From an uncultured Bacteroidota bacterium (GTDB lineage Bacteria > Bacteroidota > Bacteroidia > AKYH767-A > JABDAW01), in contig CAIWCG010000047.1 in the NCBI GenBank assembly GCA_903911135.1, forward strand, positions 1 to 35,214: DNA of 35,214 nucleotides. The letters are read 5' to 3'. The notes below the pieces were generated by a model that ran no database searches, was not told where the DNA came from, and saw only the letters and a list, made by a program, of their open reading frames with translations. Each line of letters starts with the position of its first letter. Position 1 is the stretch's first letter. This document shows, piece after piece, positions 1-8,999 of this stretch. Both the position numbers and the translations under genes were made by a program.

Positions 1-300
1 ATCATCTTTTCATCTTTCTAAAAGAACTCTTTAGTGACTTGGTAAATGGTGTGCTAATGCTAATTTCTTTTATGGCTGTAGGGAAAACAAATACCAATAT
101 AAAAAACAATTTGCATTATTCTATTGTGTGTAAACATGCACCGGAAGAATTTGTTTTTCTATTTATAGCCATGCCCCTGCCAGGTGGTAGAGCGGCGTAG
201 GCTATCTTCTTTTCTAAAAGATGTAAGCCCTAACCACTAAAAAAGTATTGGCTACTTTCTTAGCCTAAAAAAAATATTTTCCTTTTAATAAATAAATTCT
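1..300. other. Non-coding leader region, no gene recognised
   Basis: No convincing reading frame is seen. The last 60 bases before the first gene are very A/T-rich, as is usual upstream of Bacteroidota genes. A similar short string (tctttctaaaag / cttttctaaaagatg) occurs near positions 15 and 208, too little to call a repeat. No clear TAnnTTTG box was found close to the start at 301. Confidence 0.4.
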
Positions 301-1272
301 ATGATGAAAAAGATATTGATAGTTATATGCTTGCTAATTGGCATTTTGGTAAATGGACAGAATCTTGTTCCAAATCCTCGTTTTGAAGATACTGTTTTTT
401 GCCCATGGGGCCTAGATCAGATGAATTATTGTCTACATTGGAATAATTTCGGTATGTCACCAGACTATTACAATTCTTGTTCAGATTCAGGAGCAGTAAA
501 TGTACCTTATTCATGGACATATCAAATTGGACATAATGCTAGTAAGGCATATGCTGGCTTATTAATTTATTATAACCCTCTTGCAATTCCAAATTATAGA
601 GAGTTTATAGGTACTCAACTAATACAACCATTGCAAATAGGACAATTATATTATCTTTCTTTTTATGTGAATAATGCGGCGTATGGACATCCTTACGAAA
701 TAGTTGAAGCGAATAAAATTGGAATGAAATTTACAACAGTACCATTTGATAGTTGCTGCCCTCCACCATTAAATAATTTTGCACATTTATATACAGATAG
801 CATCATTAGGGATACTACAAATTGGCTTAAGATTTCAGGTTCATTCATTGCAGATTCAGCATATAGTTATGTCATGATAGGGAATTTTTTTGATGACAAT
901 CATACTGATACTATAATCTTACCTGGCATGTATTTTGGTGGCAATGGTGCGTACGAATTTGTAAGTGATATTTGTGTAACTACTGATTCTATTTATAATG
1001 AAACGTGGACAAACATTCCTAAAGAACTAAATAAGGAAAATCAAATTTCAATTTTTCCCAATCCATCCAATGGCGAAATTAATATTATATCAGTCAGTCC
1101 TATTGAATGGATTGAAATATTAAATTCTTTAGGACAAATTGTTTATTCAACAGAAATATTAAATACACTCCAATATAAGTTATCTTTAACTAATATGAAA
1201 GCAGGATTGTATTTTTTAAAAACAAAATCAAGAACCTCGCTTTCGGGTTCAAAAATAAATTTAATTAAATAA
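301..1272 (+). CDS. Secreted protein with T9SS type A sorting domain
   Basis: Encodes 323 aa. Residues 1-19 form a signal peptide (lysines, then a hydrophobic run ending in NGQ), so it is exported through Sec. The mature N-terminus begins NLVPNPRFED, the form seen at the start of many Bacteroidota surface proteins with a galactose-binding-like or jelly-roll domain. The last ~75 residues begin ISIFPNPSNGEINI and end with a GLYFLKTK-type strand, which is the Por/T9SS C-terminal sorting domain: the protein should cross the outer membrane by type IX secretion. The tail SRTSLSGSKINLIK is a little unusual. The molecular role of the central ~220 residues is not recognised. The next gene starts 10 nt downstream and may be co-transcribed. 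Confidence 0.85.
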   Translation: MMKKILIVICLLIGILVNGQNLVPNPRFEDTVFCPWGLDQMNYCLHWNNFGMSPDYYNSCSDSGAVNVPYSWTYQIGHNASKAYAGLLIYYNPLAIPNYREFIGTQLIQPLQIGQLYYLSFYVNNAAYGHPYEIVEANKIGMKFTTVPFDSCCPPPLNNFAHLYTDSIIRDTTNWLKISGSFIADSAYSYVMIGNFFDDNHTDTIILPGMYFGGNGAYEFVSDICVTTDSIYNETWTNIPKELNKENQISIFPNPSNGEINIISVSPIEWIEILNSLGQIVYSTEILNTLQYKLSLTNMKAGLYFLKTKSRTSLSGSKINLIK

Positions 1273-1282
1273 AAAATATGTT

Positions 1283-4111
1283 ATGAAAAATATAAAAAAA
1301 TGGATAGTTGTCATTATGGTTATGATGCTATCAAATGAATATTATTATGGACAAGTTTCAGTACCATGGAATGCACCAGCAGCAGCTGGAAATTTTGTAG
1401 GATGGACTCTTCCAAATCCATTTCCAGTTGATGTTTTGCATGGTGGAAATTTCCCTCTTAACTTTTACACCAATGCAGGTCCAGGCCCTTTCGTTTGGGT
1501 CAACCAAAAGATGCAGATTAAAGCAACTGTTGCAATTCCTACCGATGGTTTTGTTGGAATAGGTAATTCTAATCTTTTAGCATTACCTGCTCCAACACCT
1601 TTTGGTCCCTTGTTTCCTGCACACCGCTTAGATGTAGATTTGGGAGACATCAACGTAAACCAAGCAAACAATGGATACAGAATTGGAGGGGCCACGCCAG
1701 TGGTGCCTAGCGATTTTGTTCTTTGGCATAATGGCATGCCATCTAATATTTATGTAGGAGTAAATGCTGCTGGAGGTGCAGCTACGCTTTGCACTGGTAC
1801 AAATAATACATTTGTAGGTAATTTAGCTGGTGCAAGCAATACCACTGGAAGAAGGGGAACCTTCATTGGTTCAAATGCAGGTTTAAGCAATACTTCCGGC
1901 GATTGGAATACTATGACAGGCTTTGCTTGTGGAAATTTAAACACAACAGGTGAAAACAATTGCTTTTATGGAAAACATTGTGCACCTTCCAATATTATAG
2001 GAAGCAGGAATTGTTATGTAGGGGCACATTGTGCATCATGGAGCAATGGTGATGAAAACACAGGTATGGGTTTTGAAGCGGGTTATAATAATTTAGGACA
2101 GGGTAATTCATATTATGGGTATCATTCATCCTATTGGGGTTCAGGAACATATAATACTTATATTGGGTATGGAACTCAATCAACTGGAATTGGGGGACCT
2201 TCAACAAATTTAACACATACAACAACACTTGGAGTAAATGCAGGAGTGACGAATAATTATCAGATGATATTAGGAGATAATGATATAAATGTTGGAATCG
2301 GATTATCGCTAGACCCTTCTTTACCCGCAGCTACACAAGGCCCACAAAACAGGCTTGAAATTAATGATGCATCATTAGGTTTCACCAGAGAAACAGCTTC
2401 CAATCCAACGAGTGGTTCAAGTGGATTGATGTTTAGACAATTGAATGCCCATTATACGCCACTTCCACTTAATCCAGGGCTAGGTGTTTTGGCGGTGGAT
2501 TTATTAGGGAACGTTGTTTATGTTCCTGACCAACTTGGTTTTGGATATTGTAGTGCTCCATCACTACCTCAATTAGCTGATCATGCAGGAATAGATCTTA
2601 ATCTACACAATTTTTATTTTGATGGTATGGCAACAGATGATGGGTTTGGTACTACAATTAATGCGGTTGGTATTGGTTATAGTTGTACGACACCTAATGC
2701 TAAACTTGATATAATCAGACAAGGAGGCAACGGATCAATAACTGATCCTATTGGACTTCAAGTAATAAATACAGATGCAGGCATGCCATTATCCGCAGGC
2801 ATTGGAATAAATGCTGAATCATCAGGAAATAATGATAACAATCGAGCAATAAAACTCCATGCACACAATGCAATTGGGAATTATGGTGCTTGGATTGAGG
2901 CTGACCTGCCAAGTAGCCCAATGAGTATTTGTTATGACATGAGAATGTATGCACATGATGGTTATGGAAATATTGGTGTTTGGGGTAATGTTTGGGATGG
3001 GACGAATATGAATCCAACCCTTAATTATGGCTGTGAATTTAATGTGGGGTCAAACAATAATACTGCTTCACAAAACATAGGTGGAAAATTTAGAATTTCT
3101 GGCACAAATGCAAATACAAATTACGGGGTATTTGGTATTGTTGATAATGGATTAACTGGACTAGGTGCAACAAATGTCGGAGTATATGGTTTAACTCCTA
3201 TTGCTTGTGGTGGACTTCCTCCTTTTCCAAATAATAATGCTTTCGGTTCTACCAGTATAGCAGTATATGGTGATTTAGGTTTAGGTGCACAAATTTGTCC
3301 AGGTGCTCCAAATTTTGCGGGCTATTTTAATGGTGATTTAGTTTCAACAACTGCCATGTACTTGGTGCCTTCTGATTCAACATTGAAACATAATATACAA
3401 CCTCTAACAAATCCTATGGATGTGATTAACAACTTACATCCTAAATCATATGAATATAATCAGCAACAAAATCAATCCATGATTCTTGCAAGTGGTATTC
3501 ATTATGGATTGTTAGCACAAGAAGTTGAAAATATACTACCTACTCTTGTTAAAGGTGCTGTTCATCCTGCTCGGATTGATACTGCTGGCAATCAAATATA
3601 CGCTGCAATTAATTACAAAGCTGTGAATACTATTGAGATAATTCCATTCTTAATAGCCGGAATGAAACAAATGGATTCGACAATACATGCCTTGCAAGAT
3701 CAAATAAACAATTGCTGTAATGCACAACAACAAGCACCACCTCATAATAATGATGGTGGCAATAATAACGGCAATGGTGGTTCAGGCAATGAAAAGAAAT
3801 TGGAGAATGGAAACATCCATGCTATAGAATTGAGCAATGGAAGTGGCAGTCCTATTATCTATCAGAATATCCCAAATCCTTTCTCGAACGGTGGTACGAA
3901 TATTCGATATTTTGTTCCTGACAACACAAACAATCCTCAAATCGTTTTCTTTGATGAGTTTGGAGGTAAGTTAAGTACCTTTAATATCTTAGAAACTGGA
4001 ATGGGAGAATTGGATGTAACGGCAAGCAATTTGAGTTCGGGAGTTTATTCTTATTCTTTAATCATCAACGGAAAAGTAATAGACACCAAGAAAATGATTT
4101 TTCAGAAGTAG
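1283..4111 (+). CDS. Surface protein: YadA-like head repeats, S74 chaperone domain, T9SS tail
   Basis: Encodes 942 aa with an N-terminal signal peptide (to about residue 24). Residues ~165-320 hold degenerate repeats of roughly 22-25 aa such as NNTFVGNLAGASNTTG and GTFIGSNAGLSNTSG, which resemble the left-handed parallel beta-roll of YadA-type trimeric adhesin heads. Residues ~690-810 match the peptidase S74 domain (intramolecular chaperone of endosialidases and tail fibres): SDSTLKHNI carries the Ser-Lys pair, followed by HYGLLAQEVE and a helical end (MKQMDSTIHALQDQI). In this family the domain trimerises, folds the upstream fibre and then cuts itself off. A Gly/Asn-rich linker leads to a T9SS sorting domain (IPNPFSNGGT to the end). 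Likely a trimeric exported fibre or adhesin; its ligand is unknown. Confidence 0.85.
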   Translation: MKNIKKWIVVIMVMMLSNEYYYGQVSVPWNAPAAAGNFVGWTLPNPFPVDVLHGGNFPLNFYTNAGPGPFVWVNQKMQIKATVAIPTDGFVGIGNSNLLALPAPTPFGPLFPAHRLDVDLGDINVNQANNGYRIGGATPVVPSDFVLWHNGMPSNIYVGVNAAGGAATLCTGTNNTFVGNLAGASNTTGRRGTFIGSNAGLSNTSGDWNTMTGFACGNLNTTGENNCFYGKHCAPSNIIGSRNCYVGAHCASWSNGDENTGMGFEAGYNNLGQGNSYYGYHSSYWGSGTYNTYIGYGTQSTGIGGPSTNLTHTTTLGVNAGVTNNYQMILGDNDINVGIGLSLDPSLPAATQGPQNRLEINDASLGFTRETASNPTSGSSGLMFRQLNAHYTPLPLNPGLGVLAVDLLGNVVYVPDQLGFGYCSAPSLPQLADHAGIDLNLHNFYFDGMATDDGFGTTINAVGIGYSCTTPNAKLDIIRQGGNGSITDPIGLQVINTDAGMPLSAGIGINAESSGNNDNNRAIKLHAHNAIGNYGAWIEADLPSSPMSICYDMRMYAHDGYGNIGVWGNVWDGTNMNPTLNYGCEFNVGSNNNTASQNIGGKFRISGTNANTNYGVFGIVDNGLTGLGATNVGVYGLTPIACGGLPPFPNNNAFGSTSIAVYGDLGLGAQICPGAPNFAGYFNGDLVSTTAMYLVPSDSTLKHNIQPLTNPMDVINNLHPKSYEYNQQQNQSMILASGIHYGLLAQEVENILPTLVKGAVHPARIDTAGNQIYAAINYKAVNTIEIIPFLIAGMKQMDSTIHALQDQINNCCNAQQQAPPHNNDGGNNNGNGGSGNEKKLENGNIHAIELSNGSGSPIIYQNIPNPFSNGGTNIRYFVPDNTNNPQIVFFDEFGGKLSTFNILETGMGELDVTASNLSSGVYSYSLIINGKVIDTKKMIFQK

Positions 4112-4133
4112 GAATGGAACGATTTTTAAAATT

Positions 4134-4170
4134 AAGCCCGAATTCTAGCGATAGGATTCGGGCTTTTTTA
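4134..4170 (+). terminator. Rho-independent terminator
   Basis: A 10-bp perfect stem, aagcccgaat (4134-4143) with attcgggctt (4156-4165), is followed by a T run. It lies 22 nt after the stop of the S74/T9SS gene and should end that transcript. Confidence 0.85.
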
Positions 4171-4180
4171 TGAAAGCCAT

Positions 4181-4345
4181 TTCGAGGCAACCTGCCGTCA
4201 AAACCTAGCCCCGATAGTAGCGGCAGCCCGCTGCCTTGTTTCGGAAATGGGGATGCAGCGGCTACAGCGGATAGCGGGACGTGGATGGGAGGAGAAGAGG
4301 ATATAGGCTCCTTATATGAGTTATGAATTATAAGTTATGAGTTAT
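4181..4345 (+). repeat. Dispersed intergenic element, copy 1
   Basis: The stretch 4181-4316 matches, in reverse complement, 35042-35176 at the other end of the window. Shared blocks include ttcgaNgcaacctgccgtc, tagccccgatagtagcggc, agcggatagcgggacgt and gaagaggatataggctcc. It continues into an A/T-rich tail (ttatgaattataa) also found next to copy 2. It is rich in short inverted segments (ggcagcccgctgcc, gcagcggcta), so an RNA could fold. It contains no reading frame. From memory, similar 'tagccc-gat-agcgg' elements are scattered through Bacteroidota genomes; that is recollection, not a search. Confidence 0.8.
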
Positions 4346-4460
4346 GAGTGGGGCGGGAAGGGTTGCTGTGTGTTTGTTTAACTTATATTACTTGATTTGG
4401 GTTAAACAAAAGAATGCTGTATGAGATTATTAGTAATTTTACGGCATCATAAAAAAACAG

Positions 4461-5348
4461 ATGAATTCGCCAGTAGAAGATTTAAAGAAGTTTTTCAAAG
4501 GCTCGAATGCCTTGAACCGCCTGATCATCATCAATGGGGTGGTCTTTTTTTCATTGAGAATCATGTTCAGCATTTTCGCGTTGTTCAATGTTCCGCCTGA
4601 TAGTTATCGGCTCGTGCTTCATCAACTAATGTTGCCATCAAGCATTTACAGGTTGGTGCTGCAACCGTGGTCCTTGTTTACCTATATGTTTGTGCACGAG
4701 GAATTCATGCATATCTTTTCGAACATGCTTTGGTTGTACATTTTCGGGAAGATATTCCTTTATTATAAGGGAGGGAGGATGCTCACTACGGTTTATGTTT
4801 TGGGAGGGCTATCGGGTGGATTGTTGTATGTCTTGGCGTTTAATTTTTTTCCGCTTTTTACGGCTGTGGTTCAGCATTCTTATGCTTTGGGAGCTTCGGC
4901 AGGTATCTTGGCAATAGTGATTGCCACCGCTACTTATGTGCCTGATTATGCAATAAACATTATCTTTTTAGGGCCGGTAAAACTTAAATATATAGCGTTG
5001 TTTTCCGTTATGTCGGATGCAATTAAAATTCAGTCGGGCAATGCTGGAGGCCACATAGCACATTTGGGAGGCGCGATATTCGGATATATATTCATTAAAC
5101 AGATGCAACAAGGAAATAATATTGGTAAATGGTTCGAGAATCTGCTCGAGAATCTGAAAACATTATTCAAACCAAAGCCAAAAATAAGGGTCGTTCATAA
5201 AAGACCTCTAACGGATGAACAATACAATGAACAACGAAAGGCCCGACAGGATGAAATAGACAGAATACTGGATAAGATTGCAAAATCGGGCTATGAAAGT
5301 CTTAGCAAACAGGAAAAAGAAATCTTGTTCAAGGAAAGCAGCAAATAG
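4461..5348 (+). CDS. Rhomboid family intramembrane serine protease with DUF6576-type tail
   Basis: Encodes 295 aa, a polytopic membrane protease that cleaves transmembrane substrates within the bilayer. The rhomboid core (residues ~20-215) has the HxxxN motif (H84, N88 in MHIFSN), the nucleophile in LGASAG (S146) and the catalytic histidine in IAHLGG (H201), so it should be active. After the core, a soluble charged C-terminal tail (~residues 235-295, ending in a DEIDRILDKI...EKEIL helix pair) resembles the DUF6576 segment found on Bacteroidota rhomboids. The start is the ATG following an A-rich stretch. The next gene begins 4 nt after the stop, so the two are very probably one operon. Substrates cannot be deduced. 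Confidence 0.9.
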   Translation: MNSPVEDLKKFFKGSNALNRLIIINGVVFFSLRIMFSIFALFNVPPDSYRLVLHQLMLPSSIYRLVLQPWSLFTYMFVHEEFMHIFSNMLWLYIFGKIFLYYKGGRMLTTVYVLGGLSGGLLYVLAFNFFPLFTAVVQHSYALGASAGILAIVIATATYVPDYAINIIFLGPVKLKYIALFSVMSDAIKIQSGNAGGHIAHLGGAIFGYIFIKQMQQGNNIGKWFENLLENLKTLFKPKPKIRVVHKRPLTDEQYNEQRKARQDEIDRILDKIAKSGYESLSKQEKEILFKESSK

Positions 5349-5351
5349 GTT

Positions 5352-6476
5352 TTGAAACACGACAGGAAGTTCACCTTATTAAACAAAATCATTCTTGCAT
5401 TCAATGTCTTGAGTGTAATCATGTTGTTGCTTTCTTATCTTGCATCCTATAGCAGTCCAGAGAAATATTGGTGGTTTGCAATTATAGGCTTGGGATATCC
5501 AATTGTATTGTTTGTGAATGTTCTGTTCGTTATTTATTGGTTGTTTACCAGTCGCAAAATCATTTCATTATTGTCGTTTTTAACCATTTTGTGCGGCATC
5601 AATCTTATGCTTGGTTTTGCTCAATTCAATTTCAATGTCAAGTTTCCTAAAGAAAGGGGAAGGGCGGTAAAAATAATGAGCTACAACGTTAGACTGTTTG
5701 ATCTGTATAATTGGTGGCATAATATTGAAAGCAGGGACAAGATGTTTAACCTGATTACTGATGAAGCGCCTGATATTTGTTGCTTTCAGGAGTTTTTCCA
5801 TTCCGATAAGGGAGCATTTCAAAACTTGGATACCTTGCCACTGTTCATGAAGGCCAAGAATTTTCATGTTGAATATACCATTAACATCAATGCGAATCAT
5901 TGGGGATTGGCAACCTTCTCAAAATATCCGATTGTGAACAAGGGCAAGTTTAACTTTGGCGGTAGATATTCAAATAATTCCTGCATTTATTCCGACATTA
6001 AAATCAATGATGATACCGTGAGGGTTTACAACATTCACCTGCAATCGATTAACTTTATGAAAAAGGATTATTCGTTTATGGATAGCTTGATAGTGAAGGA
6101 CAAGGATGAGGAAATAAAAGGGTCAAAACGAATATTAAGGCTATTGAAAAATGCTTATATCAAGCGTGCCAAACAAACCGACTTGGTGGCTGAACATATA
6201 CGGAATTCGGCTTATCCGGTGATTGTGTGCGGTGATTTTAACGACCCTCCATCTTCTTATGCCTATCACATACTTTCAAATAAATTAATCGATGCTTTTC
6301 GTGAAAGCGGCAGAGGTTTCGGACAGACTTATATAGGTGGTTCGGTGCCATCGTTCCGTATCGATTTTATTTTGCATGACAAGAAATTCAAGACCTATGA
6401 TTTCAATACTGTTCATCAATACTATTCCGACCATTTTCCAATCACCTGTTTGATGGATATGAGCCCTGACAAATGA
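5352..6476 (+). CDS. Endonuclease/exonuclease/phosphatase family protein, membrane-anchored
   Basis: Encodes 374 aa, reading from a TTG codon 4 nt after the rhomboid stop; no better ATG lies before the first membrane segment. Three hydrophobic helices occupy residues ~8-95. The rest is an EEP-fold metal-dependent phosphodiesterase domain: MSYNVRLFD, then DICCFQEFF with the metal-binding Glu, a GLATFSKYPIV strand, IHLQSINF, VCGDFNDPPSS and YSDHFPI near the end, all expected active-site motifs. Related proteins act on nucleic acids, phospholipid headgroups or other phosphodiesters, so the substrate is open. With the three N-terminal helices the catalytic domain should be held at the cytoplasmic membrane. 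The tight pairing with a rhomboid is common in Bacteroidota; a functional link is inference. Confidence 0.88.
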   Translation: MKHDRKFTLLNKIILAFNVLSVIMLLLSYLASYSSPEKYWWFAIIGLGYPIVLFVNVLFVIYWLFTSRKIISLLSFLTILCGINLMLGFAQFNFNVKFPKERGRAVKIMSYNVRLFDLYNWWHNIESRDKMFNLITDEAPDICCFQEFFHSDKGAFQNLDTLPLFMKAKNFHVEYTININANHWGLATFSKYPIVNKGKFNFGGRYSNNSCIYSDIKINDDTVRVYNIHLQSINFMKKDYSFMDSLIVKDKDEEIKGSKRILRLLKNAYIKRAKQTDLVAEHIRNSAYPVIVCGDFNDPPSSYAYHILSNKLIDAFRESGRGFGQTYIGGSVPSFRIDFILHDKKFKTYDFNTVHQYYSDHFPITCLMDMSPDK

Positions 6477-6509
6477 AATTAATCCAAATTCCTTAATTTC
6501 GCATGATCA

Positions 6510-7940
6510 ATGAAAAGATTTTCTCAAATAGTTATCCTTCTTCTTGCTATGGTCATCACGCACAAGTGCAATGCTCAAGTGGCGCAACTATGGGGCATGG
6601 CATACAACGGCGGCATAAATAATCAGGGGGCTATCTTTAAGATAAATATGGATGGAACCGGATTCGTATCCAAGTATTCGTTCGCTAACCCTACCGGCAA
6701 GAATCCGAAGGGTAATCTCATCAATGTAAACGGAACCCTTTTTGGCATGACTGAAAGCGGTGGAATTAATAATGGTGGCGTGATTTTCAAGTACGACCCA
6801 GTGTATGATGTTTATACCAAACTATTTGATTTTAATACCGCACAGGGCAAGAATCCTACGGGTAGTTTATATGCTATTGGAACCAAATTATATGGAATGG
6901 CATATCAAGGAGGCGCTTACACTAAGGGTGTGCTTTTCAGCTATGATATCAGTACCGATACCTATGCCGACCTGTTTGATTTCAATGCCCAAAATGGACA
7001 ATACCCAACCGGAAATTTGATGAAGGCCTCGGATGGAAAACTGTATGGAATGACTCCTCTTGGAGGTGCTTTCAGCGATGGCATTATCTTTCGTTTCGAC
7101 GTGACCAACAACAGTTTTACGAAGCTTTTCGATTTTAATGGTGGCAACGGGTCCAATCCTCGTGGCAGTTTGATGCAAGCCTCAAGTGGCATCATTTATG
7201 GCGTTACCTATGGCGGTGGAGATTCGAGCCGAGGAATCATTTTTAATTTCGATCCGGTTACCTTGTCTTATGGTGTGCTGTTTACTTTTCATGGCATCAA
7301 TGGCGCCTATCCGGTCAATAGTCTCATCCAGGCAAATAACGGCTTGCTTTATGGTTTCGATTTGTCCAATCCGAATGGTTATAACGTGGGTTCCTTGTTC
7401 GACCAGAATACTACAAACACCCTGCATCACGACATACTTACCTTCCCTACTGTGAATTTTGGGCACCCATTGGGAAACGCCATACAGGGGTCGGATGGAA
7501 AGCTTTATGCGATGACTTATTATGGTGGTACCGATAGCGTTGGAACTATCTTTTCCATCAATATATTCAGCAATGTTTGGACTCGATTGGGGGACTTCAG
7601 CTACCTGAACATTACCGGTGCAAATCCTTATGGCGACTTGCTTGAGATGCCTGCCAACACTGGAATCAATTCCATAAGCAACTCATCAGGAATCGTTACC
7701 GTGCAGCCAAATCCTTTCCATGATTACACAAAAATAACCATGGATGGCTTTGAAAATAAGGAAGAACTCATTTTATGCATTCATGATCTATTTGGACGAG
7801 AGTTGAAACGAATATTTATGGGCGTGGAAAATTCTTTTTTGATGGATAGGGAAGGAATGGAAGGAGGCATGTATTTTTATAAAATCATCTCCATCAAAAA
7901 TGGGGAAACGCTAAAAACTGGCAAAATAATTGTAGAGTAA
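6510..7940 (+). CDS. GloVer tandem-repeat T9SS protein, copy 1
   Basis: Encodes 476 aa. A signal peptide ends near CNAQ (residue ~23). The body has about seven or eight repeats of ~50 aa with the pattern 'G-LM-A--GKLYGMT--GG---G-IF-FD', the 'choice-of-anchor tandem repeat GloVer' family, probably a beta-propeller-like fold. Residues ~395-476 are a T9SS sorting domain (VQPNPFHDYTKI, then GGMYFYKI and KTGKIIVE), so it is secreted to or anchored at the cell surface. A near-consensus -7 box (taatttcg, 6494-6501) stands just before the start. It is paralogous to the opposite-strand gene at 9000-10433: both begin their mature part with AQ-QLWGMAY-GG. Ligand or enzymatic role unknown. Confidence 0.88.
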   Translation: MKRFSQIVILLLAMVITHKCNAQVAQLWGMAYNGGINNQGAIFKINMDGTGFVSKYSFANPTGKNPKGNLINVNGTLFGMTESGGINNGGVIFKYDPVYDVYTKLFDFNTAQGKNPTGSLYAIGTKLYGMAYQGGAYTKGVLFSYDISTDTYADLFDFNAQNGQYPTGNLMKASDGKLYGMTPLGGAFSDGIIFRFDVTNNSFTKLFDFNGGNGSNPRGSLMQASSGIIYGVTYGGGDSSRGIIFNFDPVTLSYGVLFTFHGINGAYPVNSLIQANNGLLYGFDLSNPNGYNVGSLFDQNTTNTLHHDILTFPTVNFGHPLGNAIQGSDGKLYAMTYYGGTDSVGTIFSINIFSNVWTRLGDFSYLNITGANPYGDLLEMPANTGINSISNSSGIVTVQPNPFHDYTKITMDGFENKEELILCIHDLFGRELKRIFMGVENSFLMDREGMEGGMYFYKIISIKNGETLKTGKIIVE

Positions 7941-7946
7941 AAACTG

Positions 7947-8423
7947 ATGAAAAGAATAATTCTAATCGCGCTGATGATCAATTTCGGTTTTGCCGATGGG
8001 CAGGAAATCAAGATAACCAATGCCACATCGCAGAACTGGAGCGGAGGTGTTTGCTGCCGATATGGAACCAAATTCGTCATCAATTTTCAGGCCGCCAATG
8101 CAGCCATAATTCCTGATACGGTTTGGATCAACGGTTATTATTACCCAATTATATTCCAAGAACATGCGCTTTGGGGTACGACACGAAAGTATGATAGCCT
8201 GAATCGTGTTTTTGTCTTTAATGTGGAGGCGGGAGAATCGCATGATGATGCGCGAAGCAAGTACCCCGAATTCAATCAGGCAGCAGAAGACTCGGTAAAG
8301 AAAAACTACCCCAAAGCCCCATCTTTTACTGGCGTTGCCTTGTTTACCTATCGCTACAAGGGCAAGCAATGTTCGTTTACGGTGAAGGAATTCAAGCGCC
8401 TAAAGCCTTTGATATATCCTTGA
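7947..8423 (+). CDS. Small exported hypothetical protein
   Basis: Encodes 158 aa, 6 nt after the GloVer gene, so likely in the same transcript. A signal peptide (MKRIILIALMINFGFADGQ) precedes a mature part of about 140 aa that looks beta-rich, with a Cys pair in GGVCCRYGTKFVI and one Cys near the end (KQCSF). No T9SS tail is present, so it probably stays in the periplasm or on a membrane surface. The family is not recognised. It resembles small immunoglobulin-like periplasmic domains in length and strand pattern, but this is only an impression. Confidence 0.7.
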   Translation: MKRIILIALMINFGFADGQEIKITNATSQNWSGGVCCRYGTKFVINFQAANAAIIPDTVWINGYYYPIIFQEHALWGTTRKYDSLNRVFVFNVEAGESHDDARSKYPEFNQAAEDSVKKNYPKAPSFTGVALFTYRYKGKQCSFTVKEFKRLKPLIYP

Positions 8424-8999
8424 TGTATTTAATGGAAACGACTTTTCAATGGGTCCTTTTTTCTTTTGAGTCTTATAAAAGATTTAAAAGAGAAATTGGC
8501 AATTAAAAAAATCAGGCTTGGCAAACTTGGAAGAAAGGGCCTTCATTTTTCATTTATATTGAGCAGTCTTTTGGTCAAAAGGGTTGAAATTTCAATTAAG
8601 GCACCATCCTGAAGCGGCGGATGCCTAAATCATTTGATTTTGTCTATCGTCTGTAGCGGCGGGTGCCTAAATTGAATGATTAAGCCTATCGCCTGCAGCG
8701 GCGGATGCCTAAATTGAACGATTAAGCCTATCGCCTGCAGCGGCGGATGCCTAAATTGAACGATTAAGCCTATCGTCTGTAGCGGCGGGTGCCTAAATTG
8801 AACGATTAAGCCTATCGTCTGTAGCGGCGGGTGCCTAAATTGAAATTTTAAGTCTATCGCTTGAAGCGACGGGTGCCTTAATTGAATTTTTAGCTTATAA
8901 AGACAAAAAACTTAGGCAAAAAATCATTAAATCAACAACCCAAAATGGCTGATTGAACTCGATAAAAGCTATTTTTAAGAATAAAAAACCTTGAAAACC
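8424..8999. other. Convergent intergenic region holding array A
   Basis: Apart from the 42-bp array no gene is seen. The flanks (8424-8590 and 8897-8999) are A/T-rich and hold no clear terminator hairpin, although two genes end here from opposite directions. Confidence 0.5.
8591..8896. repeat. Tandem array A: 42-bp unit, seven copies, with one inverted unit end
   Basis: Units start at 8611, 8653, 8695, 8737, 8779, 8821 and 8863, each opening with a form of g-agcggcgg-tgcctaaatt and closing with a form of cctatcgtct. The middle five are nearly identical; the first and last are degenerate. To the left, ttcaattaaggcacc (8591-8605) is the exact reverse complement of ggtgccttaattgaa (8872-8886) in the last unit, so the array is bracketed by an inverted unit fragment. 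It lies between two convergent genes and has no long reading frame. Confidence 0.95.
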
